Notes: generated by a model not told the origin, from the sequence alone. Counted from the first letter of the stretch, positions 1 to 8,783 are shown. The stretch is 64,000 bases of DNA from Pseudobacteroides sp. (GCF_036567765.1 NZ_DATCTU010000032.1:140657-204656); one strand, 5' to 3'. A program made the numbers and translations.

Positions 1-2
1 TT

Positions 3-95
3 GCAGAAGTAATAAAGGGTTTCATGGATGTAGTTGAAAGAAGCAATTATAAGCTTACAGATTTGGTTGAAAAATATAGAAATAATCAAATTTAA
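3..95 (+). CDS. C-terminal end of an upstream gene (partial)
   Basis: Thirty codons are open from the window edge and end in TAA. The tail has a pattern of charged and hydrophobic residues (ending LTDLVEKYRNNQI) that resembles the last helix of a methyl-accepting chemotaxis protein, but the piece is too short to assign. A good terminator follows 25 bases later, which supports a real gene end. Confidence 0.5.
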   Translation, partial: AEVIKGFMDVVERSNYKLTDLVEKYRNNQI

Positions 96-119
96 TAGAT
101 TGGAGTTGTTATCAAAGAG

Positions 120-154
120 GGCTGGCTCAAACTTACGAGTCGGCCTTTTATTTA
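120..154 (+). terminator. Rho-independent terminator
   Basis: A 9-bp stem (120-128 with 137-145, two G-U pairs) and an 8-base loop are followed by a T-rich tract (146-153). It sits just downstream of the partial gene ending at 95. Confidence 0.7.
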
Positions 155-297
155 TTGTTCAGATATGGAAGGAAAATCTCTGTAGATACTTTTTGGAGAA
201 ATGACGGTATTTATTTGTAGTATTATATAAGAGTGATTTTTTGAATTCAGTGAAATGTACACAATAATGAAAGGACCCTGGGTTTTTGAGATTAAAA

Positions 298-326
298 CTG
301 ACAAATAATGATAATGGTGATAATAT
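298..326 (+). promoter_or_regulatory. Sigma-A-type promoter of the flavodoxin gene
   Basis: CTGACA (298-303) and TATAAT-like TAATAT (321-326) are separated by exactly 17 bases, 40 bases ahead of the flavodoxin start codon. The spacer contains the Fur-like repeats described in the next entry. Confidence 0.55.
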
Positions 327-336
327 ATAATTATTA
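309..336 (+). promoter_or_regulatory. Candidate Fur box
   Basis: Two direct TGATAAT units (309-315 and 318-324) are followed by ATTATTA (330-336), nearly the inverted half-site. This array of GATAAT-type hexamers matches the general form of ferric-uptake-regulator sites. It covers the promoter spacer and -10, the expected place for an iron-dependent repressor. Flavodoxins are classic iron-starvation genes, which makes the placement meaningful. The assignment is inferred from sequence form only. Confidence 0.45.
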
Positions 337-365
337 TTAATTCATAACAAATGGAGGAGGCAGCT

Positions 366-830
366 ATGAAAATCGGAATTATAATTCACTCATATACTGG
401 CAACACACTTTCTGTTGCACAGAAACTTAAGGAGAAGCTTACGGCATCAGGACATATAGTAAACCTTGAGCAGGTCACAGCAGTAAACGGGGATCCAAAA
501 GAAGCAAGGAATGTTGTGTTAAAGGACATACCGGATACAAAGACATATGATGTGCTTATTTTTGGTGCTCCTGTTTGGGCTTTTTCCCTTTCTCCAATAA
601 TGAAACTCTATTTGTCGCAGGTACCTTCGTTGCAAGGCAAGAAAATAGGCTGTTTTGTAACACAGCAGCTACGCTTCAAGCTTTTAGGAGGAAACAACGC
701 TATAAATAAGATGAAAAAAGCTTGCCAATCCAAAGGTGGCAGTGTATATGAAACAGGTATTGTGAACTGGTCTCACAAGCAACGTGAAGCTATGATTGAA
801 GAAGTGGTAGATAGGTTTGGAAGAGTGTGA
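366..830 (+). CDS. Flavodoxin family protein
   Basis: A 154-residue, single-domain flavodoxin-like protein, expected to bind FMN and act as a low-potential electron carrier or small flavin reductase in the cytoplasm. The N-terminus has the beta strand KIGIIIHS followed by the phosphate-binding loop YTGNT. A second flavin-contact region, GAPVWAF, lies near residue 69. An in-frame ATG exists at 351, but the GGAGG at 353-357 is correctly spaced for the ATG at 366, so that start is used. The gene stands alone behind a promoter with Fur-like repeats, which suggests induction by iron limitation as a ferredoxin substitute. The exact redox partner is unknown. Confidence 0.8.
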   Translation: MKIGIIIHSYTGNTLSVAQKLKEKLTASGHIVNLEQVTAVNGDPKEARNVVLKDIPDTKTYDVLIFGAPVWAFSLSPIMKLYLSQVPSLQGKKIGCFVTQQLRFKLLGGNNAINKMKKACQSKGGSVYETGIVNWSHKQREAMIEEVVDRFGRV

Positions 831-917
831 TACTTATAATAAAACACTAAATTTATAATAATACTATTATGATGTCATGGTTGCTATTAAAAGATTAATT
901 TAGAAAAGGGGATTTAA

Positions 918-1199
918 ATGAAACAGTGTATTTGCAGCAGTTGCATAAATTTAAAGGGAATTATAAACGAAGATGGTGCCATATTGGAATATGAGTGTGA
1001 ATTCGGGTATCCTTCGGAAGATTGCTTGCAATGTGAAGCAGGTGAATGTGAACTATCTTGCTCCAAGTATATATCAGATGATGAGCCAGAGGAGACAATC
1101 AAAATATATTGCTCCAAGTGTAATAAGGAATTATCCCAGGCTTCGAAGGATAGTGGAGAAGGTCAGGTTTTCTGTGTTAATTGTTATCTAAATATCTAG
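918..1199 (+). CDS. Small cysteine-rich protein, unknown function
   Basis: A 93-residue acidic protein with twelve cysteines. It opens with CICSSC and ends with a pair of CxxC knuckles (CSKC and CVNC, about residues 68-88) that look like a treble-clef or zinc-ribbon metal site. The ribosome-binding site AAAAGGGG precedes the ATG. It lies 38 bases upstream of the SMR exporter gene and is probably cotranscribed with it. No family is recognised; a zinc-binding adaptor or regulator is possible but unproven. No signal peptide or membrane segment is visible. Confidence 0.6.
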   Translation: MKQCICSSCINLKGIINEDGAILEYECEFGYPSEDCLQCEAGECELSCSKYISDDEPEETIKIYCSKCNKELSQASKDSGEGQVFCVNCYLNI

Positions 1200-1237
1200 G
1201 AAAATGCACTAGTTATTATATGGAAAAGGGTGAATAC

Positions 1238-1555
1238 ATGGCTTGGATATATCTTATTATTGCAGGGATTTTTGAGGTTGTTTGGGCGATTGGGCTCAAG
1301 TATTCTCAAGGATTTACTAAGCTGTTCCCATCACTGGTTACGTTTGGGGGAATGGTGATAAGTTTTTATTTATTATCAATATCTATAAAGACACTTCCTT
1401 TAGGGACTGCATATGCTATTTGGACAGGCATTGGTGCTTTAGGCTCTGTAATTCTGGGAATATTGCTTTTTAGCGAGCCGCTAAACATATCTAGGGTTAT
1501 ATTTCTATCTTTGATTCTTGCAGGAATTATTGGATTAAAGATGACTACAGTCTGA
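1238..1555 (+). CDS. sugE: SMR-family exporter, SugE/Gdx type
   Basis: A 105-residue membrane protein with four predicted helices, the usual size of small multidrug resistance transporters, which work as antiparallel dual-topology dimers driven by proton exchange. The start MAWIYL and the motif FEVVWAIGLKYS carry the essential membrane-embedded glutamate (Glu13) in the SugE/Gdx context, the subtype known to export guanidinium ions. The ATG at 1238 has an AAAAGGGTG ribosome site. An upstream ATG-like start at 1181 would add an unlikely hydrophilic leader. No guanidine riboswitch of the ykkC type is visible upstream, so guanidinium as the substrate is inferred from family motifs only. Confidence 0.85.
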   Translation: MAWIYLIIAGIFEVVWAIGLKYSQGFTKLFPSLVTFGGMVISFYLLSISIKTLPLGTAYAIWTGIGALGSVILGILLFSEPLNISRVIFLSLILAGIIGLKMTTV

Positions 1556-1717
1556 TTGACAGATTGGTTTCGTACAGTAAAATTTCAACATAGTATTGTA
1601 AATTTTGGAAGGTTTATATATAATAAAAATATACTTAGTAAAGCATTGTTGACGCGTTGTTATTGTAAATCTTATAGGAAATATAAATTTATAAATGTTT
1701 TTAAAGGGGGAATATCA

Positions 1718-3565
1718 ATGAGACTTGATCTAAAATTCAAGAAGGGAATAGTTCTAATGCTGACAGTCATATTGATGCTAAGTGTACCGTTGGTAGTATC
1801 AGGCGAAGAGAATTCTGTATCTGCCAAAATATCGACTGCAATAACGTGGACAAACCCAATAAATGTACCTGTGGGGCCTACTTTAGCTGGTGCACAGGGA
1901 TTAACAATATCTTTGAGTGATATTAATGGGAATCCATTGAAGAACAAACCCATTACATGGGATGCACAGTCAGTCTATGTTGAGAATAGAACCACCACGA
2001 CTAACGAAGATGGTATTTCACAAAATGTATTTTATGTAGCACATGCGGATAGGAATGCAACCTATACAGCTACTATTGCTGTGAGGTTTGCAGGGGATGA
2101 TACGTATGAAAAATCCCAGTACATCATGTCCATCAAGTGTTATGATTACGGACCACCTACACCGGTAACGTCAACACCTGAGCCGCCAATACAAACACCT
2201 GGCACTCCAAGCACAGCATCTCCGGCACCCACAACTCCAACGGCACCACCGCCGACTCCTGTAGTATCCATGCCATGCACAGATGTACCTGTATCCCCAA
2301 TATCCGGATATCCAACTATAAATAAGAATCAGTTCCTGTTCGTAGATGCCCACATTTACAAGGAAGGCAGGGGGAATGTGGGGCCTGGAATGATGATAGA
2401 TTTCCCGACTTACACATATTCGGCCGCAAATAAAATGTTAACCAGCTATATAGAAGTTGCCAACTATAATGCCAATACCAATGTAATCATAGGCTCGGGA
2501 ACAAGTATAACCGGAACAGCCGGAGGAGGTGCGGCTACCAGACTCAATGCATATAATACCTATGCTTATGAAGGGCTATATTATTTTGACAGTAACCTTA
2601 CGGTGCATTTCTTTATGAATGGTGCATGGAGAACTGTGGCGGTGGGGGAAGAATGGGCAGAAACAATAGAGCAAAAGACTGAAACAGGCGGTGTTTTTCT
2701 TATTACATATACCATAAACAACTATGGATTGCATGAGAAAGGAAGGTTTATGCTACCTATATCATCCATCACGCCAACAGTTTCACCCATACCGACGCCA
2801 ACTGCGGCAAAAAAGTTTAAATTATGCGGGTTTATAAAACCTGAGCCCGAGGGTAGTAACAAAAGCTCTTATGCAGGGTTTAAGGTCGAGATACCTAGTT
2901 TAGGCATATCGGTATTAACAAATCCACTTGGGTACTATGAATTTAATGATCTACCTGAAAGAAGCCATAATATAGAGTATACTATAAAGGTAACCAAACC
3001 AGGCTACCTGACCAATACAGTACCATATATAGCATTTATTGAAGACACCGAAGTTGGCTCAATTGAACAGCCGATATTCATGTATTCAGGAGATGTTAAT
3101 GCTGATGGAAGCATAAATATGAGCGATATCATGGGCATTGCAAAAGCCTTCAATAACACGGTTAACGATGCTCTGTTTAATGAAGCTGCTGATTTGAATG
3201 ATGATAATGTAGTAAATATGATGGATGTAATAATTGTTGCTAAAAACTTTAACAGACTAGAGAGCGATTATCCAGAGCCTTCAATTATGTATATGGAATA
3301 TATAAGTGCCAAGGTTGATGACAATATTCAAATAGCTTTAAATGAAGGCGGCATTGCGGGTATAACCTGGATATATAAAGTCGTAAGTGGCGACAGCAAT
3401 ATTAAATTTGTATCAAAAACAACCGGAACGATACCTTACCCTGATGCTTTTGCACGGAGTACCTGGACTTTTAAGGCTCTATCTGCAGGAACTACAACAG
3501 TAATATTTGATTCTTCCTATGGAGTTGATATGAAATATTTTATAAATATTACAAAAAAGCAATAA
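1718..3565 (+). CDS. Secreted dockerin protein with chagasin-like inhibitor domain
   Basis: A 615-residue exported modular protein. Order: signal peptide (about 1-28, ending VSGEE), an Ig-like domain (about 35-140), a Pro/Thr linker (about 147-185), an unrecognised domain (about 187-350), a short linker, a carboxypeptidase-regulatory-like fold (about 365-450), a type I dockerin (about 458-515) with two Ca-binding repeats (DVNADGSINMSDI and DLNDDNVVNMMDVI), and a C-terminal domain (about 520-612) resembling I42 (chagasin) cysteine-protease inhibitors, ending in STWTFKALSAGTTTVIF. The dockerin should plug the protein into a cellulosome through a cohesin; the last domain may protect it from proteolysis. 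The usual NPTTGY loop of chagasin appears as GGIAGITW, so inhibitory activity is uncertain. Start chosen at the ATG behind AAAGGGGG. Confidence 0.75.
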   Translation: MRLDLKFKKGIVLMLTVILMLSVPLVVSGEENSVSAKISTAITWTNPINVPVGPTLAGAQGLTISLSDINGNPLKNKPITWDAQSVYVENRTTTTNEDGISQNVFYVAHADRNATYTATIAVRFAGDDTYEKSQYIMSIKCYDYGPPTPVTSTPEPPIQTPGTPSTASPAPTTPTAPPPTPVVSMPCTDVPVSPISGYPTINKNQFLFVDAHIYKEGRGNVGPGMMIDFPTYTYSAANKMLTSYIEVANYNANTNVIIGSGTSITGTAGGGAATRLNAYNTYAYEGLYYFDSNLTVHFFMNGAWRTVAVGEEWAETIEQKTETGGVFLITYTINNYGLHEKGRFMLPISSITPTVSPIPTPTAAKKFKLCGFIKPEPEGSNKSSYAGFKVEIPSLGISVLTNPLGYYEFNDLPERSHNIEYTIKVTKPGYLTNTVPYIAFIEDTEVGSIEQPIFMYSGDVNADGSINMSDIMGIAKAFNNTVNDALFNEAADLNDDNVVNMMDVIIVAKNFNRLESDYPEPSIMYMEYISAKVDDNIQIALNEGGIAGITWIYKVVSGDSNIKFVSKTTGTIPYPDAFARSTWTFKALSAGTTTVIFDSSYGVDMKYFINITKKQ

Positions 3566-3603
3566 ATTTGTGAGAGGGTAACCGGATATTGATAGTATCC
3601 ACC

Positions 3604-3657
3604 TTTTATATAGATACCGAACAGTAAAGTTATATGCAGTTCGGTATCTATATAAAA
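3604..3657. terminator. Bidirectional terminator hairpin
   Basis: A perfect 19-bp inverted repeat (3604-3622 with 3639-3657) with a 16-base loop lies in the 95-base gap between two convergent genes. It should end transcription from both sides. Confidence 0.75.
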
Positions 3658-3660
3658 ACT

Positions 3661-5430
3661 TTAAAGATTGTTAGGGCAATCCATTAGTTTTGTTTTCCTC
3701 ATGCTTATGGCACCGGTTGGACATACTCTGAGGCAGCGACCGCAGCGTATACAATTCTTGTTGTCAATCCATATAAATGTAGAATCCTCAATTTTATCAG
3801 CGGTATGGGCTTTTATTATAGTTCCGTTGTCATCATATTCAAATTGGGAGACCATCTTGATGCAATCCCTAGGAGATACATCAATACACCATTTACATTG
3901 AATGCATAGTTCAGCATCGATTTCAAGTTTGTAATGACATAAATAACAGCGGGTTGAATGAATCTGGGTCTCTTTATCGGAGTATACTTTCTCCACTTCT
4001 GTATTTCCCGGTATCCTGCTCTTTACATCAATATTTCGGACAGGCAGATTGAACTGCACGTCATGGTGACGCTGGCGGCCGGTTTCTCCGTTTTCATTGG
4101 CTGTTTCAATTAAGACCTTCCTTTGCAGTCGGTCTTCCTTTGTAAGGTATTTATCAATAAGTCGTGCTGCTTCCTTTCCATCGGCGATAGACTGTATAAC
4201 ATTGAGGCTTCCGTTTAGAAAATCCCCTGCGGTAAATAAATTTGCCCTTGTTGTTCTGAATTTTTCTGCCATACTGATTCCATCAGGCAAAATTGAATAA
4301 TCTTGCTTTTGTCCGATTGCCATAATAAGATGATTGCATTTAAGTTCTGCTTCACTTCCTTCAATGGGCAAGATATCACCCTTTTCAGAATGAACGGATT
4401 TTTTTATGTAGTTCTTTTGAAAAATTACAGATTGCAGTCTGCCATTCTTGCTATTAACTGATAGGGGAGACAACAAAGTGAGTATATTAATGTTCTCCTT
4501 CTCAATTTCTTCCCTTTCTTCCATATCTGCTGCTAAAAACTCCTCAGTTCTTCGATAAACAATGGTAACGTTCCCGGTATTACCTAAAAGCTTTCGAGCA
4601 GTTCTTGCACAAGCCCTTGCTGAATCAACTGCAGTAAAGCCGCCTCCGATTATTATTACATCACCTGTTAATTCCTTTATATTTTCATTGTTGTACTGCT
4701 TCATAAATTCAAGACCCGACAGGTATTGATTGTCTTTAAGGCCAGGAAGATTTATGACGTTGGGGTGTGTTGTCCCTGTGCAAACAAGAACAGCATTATA
4801 CTCTTTAGTGATATTTTCCAATTCTGATTTTCCAACAAAACTTCCTGTTTTTACATCAACACCGGTAGAAATTATTTGATCAATTTCCTCTTCTACTATT
4901 GACAGAGGGAGCCTGAACCTTGGGATGCCGTCTATCAGCATTCCTCCGAGGTGATTTTCCTTTTCAAAAACGGTGACCTTATGACCGAATCTTATCAGCT
5001 CTCTTGCTGCTGCAAGGCCGGCAGGGCCTCCGCCTATTACAGCAATCTTAAAACCTGTATTGGAAAACCATGGAGCAGGTAGCTTGATTGGTCTTGCAGC
5101 CCTGTCTGCAGCCGAGCGTTTCAATCTGCATATTTCAACTGGGCCGTTTATATCAGTCCAATTATGCCTGCATTTTTTTTGGCAGGGTCTAGCACAAATT
5201 CTGCCTAAAACTCCGGGCATAACATTATCTTCCAAGTTTATTTCGTATGCCTCATTATATTTTCCTTGAGAAATTTTCTCAATATATCCTGAAACATCGG
5301 TCATGGCAGGACATTCTGCCTGACATGGAACGCTTGTTTTCTGAGAATAAAAATCTCTGGCTTCTATTCCAAAACCTTGGGGCACAGATAGTTCAACAGG
5401 GGCTTTTGCCTTTTTATATTGATATCTCAT
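3661..5430 (-). CDS. GltD-like FAD oxidoreductase with C-terminal 2[4Fe-4S] domain
   Basis: A 589-residue soluble flavoprotein. The N-terminus (Cys36, 40, 79, 83, 87) matches the Fe-S domain of glutamate synthase small subunits. A FAD-binding GGGPAG loop is at 133-138 and a second Rossmann loop (IIGGGFTAVDSA, near 257) binds NAD(P)H. The last 100 residues form a ferredoxin-like domain with cysteines at 509/512/515/523 and 560/563/566/570. The gene overlaps the upstream reductase gene by the ATGA tetranucleotide and has its own AAGGAG ribosome site. Context suggests it is the NAD(P)H-oxidising, electron-delivering partner of that siroheme reductase rather than a glutamate synthase: no large subunit is present. 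The electron route is an inference. Confidence 0.8.
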   Translation of the reverse strand: MRYQYKKAKAPVELSVPQGFGIEARDFYSQKTSVPCQAECPAMTDVSGYIEKISQGKYNEAYEINLEDNVMPGVLGRICARPCQKKCRHNWTDINGPVEICRLKRSAADRAARPIKLPAPWFSNTGFKIAVIGGGPAGLAAARELIRFGHKVTVFEKENHLGGMLIDGIPRFRLPLSIVEEEIDQIISTGVDVKTGSFVGKSELENITKEYNAVLVCTGTTHPNVINLPGLKDNQYLSGLEFMKQYNNENIKELTGDVIIIGGGFTAVDSARACARTARKLLGNTGNVTIVYRRTEEFLAADMEEREEIEKENINILTLLSPLSVNSKNGRLQSVIFQKNYIKKSVHSEKGDILPIEGSEAELKCNHLIMAIGQKQDYSILPDGISMAEKFRTTRANLFTAGDFLNGSLNVIQSIADGKEAARLIDKYLTKEDRLQRKVLIETANENGETGRQRHHDVQFNLPVRNIDVKSRIPGNTEVEKVYSDKETQIHSTRCYLCHYKLEIDAELCIQCKWCIDVSPRDCIKMVSQFEYDDNGTIIKAHTADKIEDSTFIWIDNKNCIRCGRCLRVCPTGAISMRKTKLMDCPNNL

Positions 5431-7010
5431 ATATAAACGATCTCCTTAAAATATTCTATTCCCTTTCGGTCTATATAGTTTTTAATGGTTTCAGTGCTTC
5501 CCAGGTTTGCGAGGAAATCATCAAGTAAATTCTTTAAGACATCCGGGCAATCCGAGTGCTTAAATTCTCCAAGCTCTTTCCCATGATCTCTTTGATCACC
5601 GCCCACCAATACCTCATATCCTTCTACCGAGCCCGATTCCTCCCTGATCCTCATACCTCTGAAGCCTATATCGGCAATTCTGTATGGTGAGCATGAATTT
5701 GGGCAGCCTGTTATATTGATAATCCCCTTTTTTGTAATAGATTCGTATTTTTTACTGCTTACGATGGGTATAAGCAGGTCATACAGCGACCTTGTGGAGG
5801 TTACAGCCTTGGGGCAGTATGATGTTCCGACGCATGAAACTATATCCTTGAGGGTAGAAAAGCCGGTTGTTTGAAAACCCGTTTCATGAATTATCTTTCT
5901 TAGCTCAGGTGCTTTATTATTATCTATGCCATGAATAGACAAATTCTGCCTGTTATCGGTATATACCTTTCCGTTACCGTAAATTTCCGAAAGCTCTGCT
6001 ATTTTATTAAGATTTGAAGCTTCTATTTCACCCTTTGGAATGATAATTCTGACTTGAGTTTTGTCGTTTGGTTCAGTGAAGATATCTTCGTCAACTAGAG
6101 GTCTTGGGGGTATCTCAACACCAAAGTCAGCCACATCCTCATGCAGGATTTTTTTTGCATCAAAACCTTCATTGCTGAAGTTTTGCAGTACTATTTGACG
6201 GCATCTGTCCATCCCATACCTATCAACTACAAACTTGAGTCTCGATGTACTGCGGTTATAGCGGTCGCCGTAATCCCTATACAAAAGTGCAATTGCCCTG
6301 CATACTTCTTTGATTTGGCCTTCCGGTACAAAGCCGAAGAGGTTCTGAGCTACAAAGGGTTTCCAGCCCATGCCGCCTCCAATAACAACCTTGAAGCCGT
6401 TTTCAGCCTTGTTTTTGTTTTGTCTTGTTATTGCTATAATTCCTATACAATTCATATAAGGTTGACCGCAAGAAGCTGAACAGCCCGAAAATGTTATTTT
6501 TAGTTTTCTCGGAAGGTTATCAAGGTCTCTGAAGCTTGTAAGATATTTCATTGTCTCGATTGCATGGGGAAGTATATTAAACCTCTTGTATTTGCAGGTT
6601 TCCGCAAGAGGACATGCAGGAATGGTTCGGACAACATCTCCGCATCCATGGAAGGTAGAAAGCCCATTATTTTTTATGTCTCTCATAAGTTTGGGCAGAT
6701 CAGGAAGCTTAAGCGTATGGAGCTGCAAGGCCTGACGTGTTGTAATGGATATTAACCCCTTAGCATACTTCTGTGCTGCTTCTGCTACTTTTCTTGCCTG
6801 TGAGGATGTAAGCATACCGCCAGGGATAACAACCCTAGCCATAAAATCTCCGGTTTGCCTTGATTGATAAACACCGTACCATTTTGATATCAATGATTCT
6901 TCCTTTGAAATTTTGCTTCTTCGAGCTATTTCATCATAGTCTATCACCAAGCCCTGATCTTTTATGTATTCCTCCTCACTCCTTCTTTCAAACTCATCCT
7001 TATATTGCAT
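5427..7010 (-). CDS. Nitrite/sulfite reductase (siroheme, 4Fe-4S)
   Basis: A 527-residue protein with the two-fold repeated ferrodoxin-like / siroheme-Fe-S architecture of assimilatory sulfite and nitrite reductases, which carry out six-electron reduction in the cytoplasm. The second half has the cluster signature CVGTSYC (Cys393, 399) and CPNSC (Cys436, 440), where the last cysteine should bridge the [4Fe-4S] cluster to siroheme iron. The first half keeps a pseudo-symmetric SGCSASC (Cys177, 181). Sulfite is the likelier substrate in a Clostridium-type anaerobe, but nitrite cannot be excluded from sequence. First gene of a two-gene operon with the flavoprotein downstream (4-base overlap). A GGAGGC ribosome site precedes the ATG. 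Confidence 0.8.
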   Translation of the reverse strand: MQYKDEFERRSEEEYIKDQGLVIDYDEIARRSKISKEESLISKWYGVYQSRQTGDFMARVVIPGGMLTSSQARKVAEAAQKYAKGLISITTRQALQLHTLKLPDLPKLMRDIKNNGLSTFHGCGDVVRTIPACPLAETCKYKRFNILPHAIETMKYLTSFRDLDNLPRKLKITFSGCSASCGQPYMNCIGIIAITRQNKNKAENGFKVVIGGGMGWKPFVAQNLFGFVPEGQIKEVCRAIALLYRDYGDRYNRSTSRLKFVVDRYGMDRCRQIVLQNFSNEGFDAKKILHEDVADFGVEIPPRPLVDEDIFTEPNDKTQVRIIIPKGEIEASNLNKIAELSEIYGNGKVYTDNRQNLSIHGIDNNKAPELRKIIHETGFQTTGFSTLKDIVSCVGTSYCPKAVTSTRSLYDLLIPIVSSKKYESITKKGIINITGCPNSCSPYRIADIGFRGMRIREESGSVEGYEVLVGGDQRDHGKELGEFKHSDCPDVLKNLLDDFLANLGSTETIKNYIDRKGIEYFKEIVYI

Positions 7011-7163
7011 AAATGCCTCCTATCACCAAGAATATATTATAATTTTATGCATTTGACTCTGCTAAATATATTTGTGATATATACCTCAGTAATCCATTAT
7101 TTAAACATTTTTATGTATTGGAAGACTATTTTGGCTTGGAGTAATGAAATTTTGAAGATATCG

Positions 7164-7204
7164 AAAAGGGTGATACAGAACTAAAAATTAGTTTTGTATC
7201 ACCC
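7164..7204 (-). terminator. Terminator of the GGDEF/HD-GYP gene
   Basis: A 17-bp stem with one G-U pair (7168-7184 with 7188-7204), a 3-base loop and a TTTT run read on the minus strand. It lies 26 bases past the stop codon of the gene ending at 7230. Confidence 0.75.
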
Positions 7205-7229
7205 CTAAATTCTAACGGTAAATTTTATA

Positions 7230-8783
7230 TCAAACCTTCTGAAAAACAGGCTGCTTTTCCGGGATAGAACTTGTTTCAACCTTATAGTTGTATTTAATAG
7301 ACATTTTGTTTCTCATAAGTCTAACAAACAGACTTGCAATTTTGGGATCAAATTGTGAGCCGGAACATTTTTCTAGCTCAAGAAAGGCTTCTTCTATAGA
7401 CATGCTCTTTCTGTACGGTCGGTCAGAGACCATTGCATCAAAAGAATCCGCTACACAAAGTATTCTTGCACCCAAACTGATATTTTCTCCTTCTATACCA
7501 TGGGGGTATCCCTTGCCATCATACCTTTCATGATGATGAATTACATAATCTATCAGGTTATCAATACCGGATAATGGCTGTAAAATATTTGCACTATTTA
7601 CAGGGTGTTGACGGACTAAATCAAACTCTTCGCTGGTTAAACGGCCTATTTTGTTTAAAACAGATTTTGGTAATTCGATTTTTCCTATATCATGCAAGAG
7701 ACCTGCATATAATATTGCTTGTATTTCTTTAAGCTCCAATCCCATTGCCTCAGCTATCATTACAGCGTATGAAGAAACTCTCTCACAATGTCCGAATGTA
7801 TATTTGTCTTTCGCAACTATGGTGCTTAACAAGCCCTTGAAGACTCCAACCATTTGCTCATCCGACTTCATGCCCTTATGAATCTGAAGCATGATATCCT
7901 GGTAGAAATGGACTTTATCATCACCCATATTTTTTGACTGGTACAAGGCCATATTTGCATGCGAAATCAATTCTTCCTTGCTGCTTGAAATGCTTGGATA
8001 TTCGGATAGACCGATAGAAAATGTAATTTTATTTACAAAGCTGTCATTGTAATATTCATTTTTAAGCTTCTCGTATTCGTCATATAATCTTTTTGCTTCT
8101 TTTTCGAGTGATTCTAAATCTTTATTTAAAACCAGGATAGCGAACTCGTCTCCGCCGAACCTGCAAATAATATCATTTTTATGTACAATTCTCTTCAGAA
8201 TGGCCCCAGTATTTTTTAATATTGTATCTCCATAGCTATGGCCGTATAAATCGCTATACATTCTGAAGCTGTCTATATCAATAAGGATTAAACCGATTGA
8301 ATCACCGTTTTTGGAAGAATCCTTTATTTTATTTTCTAGAGTTGTGTGAAAGTACCTCTGATTAAACACGCCAGTCAGTTCATCAGTAATTGCTAATCTT
8401 TGCATTTCTTTACGATGCTTTTCCTGCCTTGCTGAAATAATGCCCACAACCAATATCCAAATGGCTATCACAAATGTAGATATCAAGCCCACTAAAAAGC
8501 TGTAATGTTTTGTGTCCATATATCCTATAAACACAAAAAACATATCTTTTATGTTAAAAACAAGGGATATTAGCATTCCGGTAATTCCAAAACGTAAGGC
8601 CAGATAAACTAAAGCAAATGCTAGAAATTGTCCTACATATGCTTTTGCTTCAATAGAATTGAAAATTTGGGAACCAGAAAATAAAATAATAAATAGAAGG
8701 CTGCATATAAACTCAGCTTTTCTCATGCGTGTGCAAAGATAATCATTCTTAAAATTTGCAAGATATTCTTTTAAATTAGGCAT
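7230..8783 (-). CDS. Membrane GGDEF + HD-GYP c-di-GMP protein
   Basis: A 517-residue protein with about four membrane helices (about 20-125), a diguanylate cyclase domain (intact RFGGDEF near residue 210) and an HD-GYP phosphodiesterase domain (GHCERV, LHDIGK near 362, then HHERYDGKGYP near 425). Both catalytic signatures are complete, so the protein may make and break c-di-GMP, or one domain may dominate. The allosteric RxxD I-site ahead of GGDEF reads HKND, so feedback inhibition is probably lost. No recognised sensory domain besides the membrane part. Start: a GTG at 8819 is possible, but the ATG at 8783 has GAAAGG at good spacing. Monocistronic, with its own terminator. Confidence 0.85.
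   Translation of the reverse strand: MPNLKEYLANFKNDYLCTRMRKAEFICSLLFIILFSGSQIFNSIEAKAYVGQFLAFALVYLALRFGITGMLISLVFNIKDMFFVFIGYMDTKHYSFLVGLISTFVIAIWILVVGIISARQEKHRKEMQRLAITDELTGVFNQRYFHTTLENKIKDSSKNGDSIGLILIDIDSFRMYSDLYGHSYGDTILKNTGAILKRIVHKNDIICRFGGDEFAILVLNKDLESLEKEAKRLYDEYEKLKNEYYNDSFVNKITFSIGLSEYPSISSSKEELISHANMALYQSKNMGDDKVHFYQDIMLQIHKGMKSDEQMVGVFKGLLSTIVAKDKYTFGHCERVSSYAVMIAEAMGLELKEIQAILYAGLLHDIGKIELPKSVLNKIGRLTSEEFDLVRQHPVNSANILQPLSGIDNLIDYVIHHHERYDGKGYPHGIEGENISLGARILCVADSFDAMVSDRPYRKSMSIEEAFLELEKCSGSQFDPKIASLFVRLMRNKMSIKYNYKVETSSIPEKQPVFQKV

Noticed and set aside
831..917. Guanidine riboswitch upstream of the SugE operon
   Set aside because: None of the conserved ykkC-type motifs or ACGR-loop hairpins could be found in the 87-base leader.
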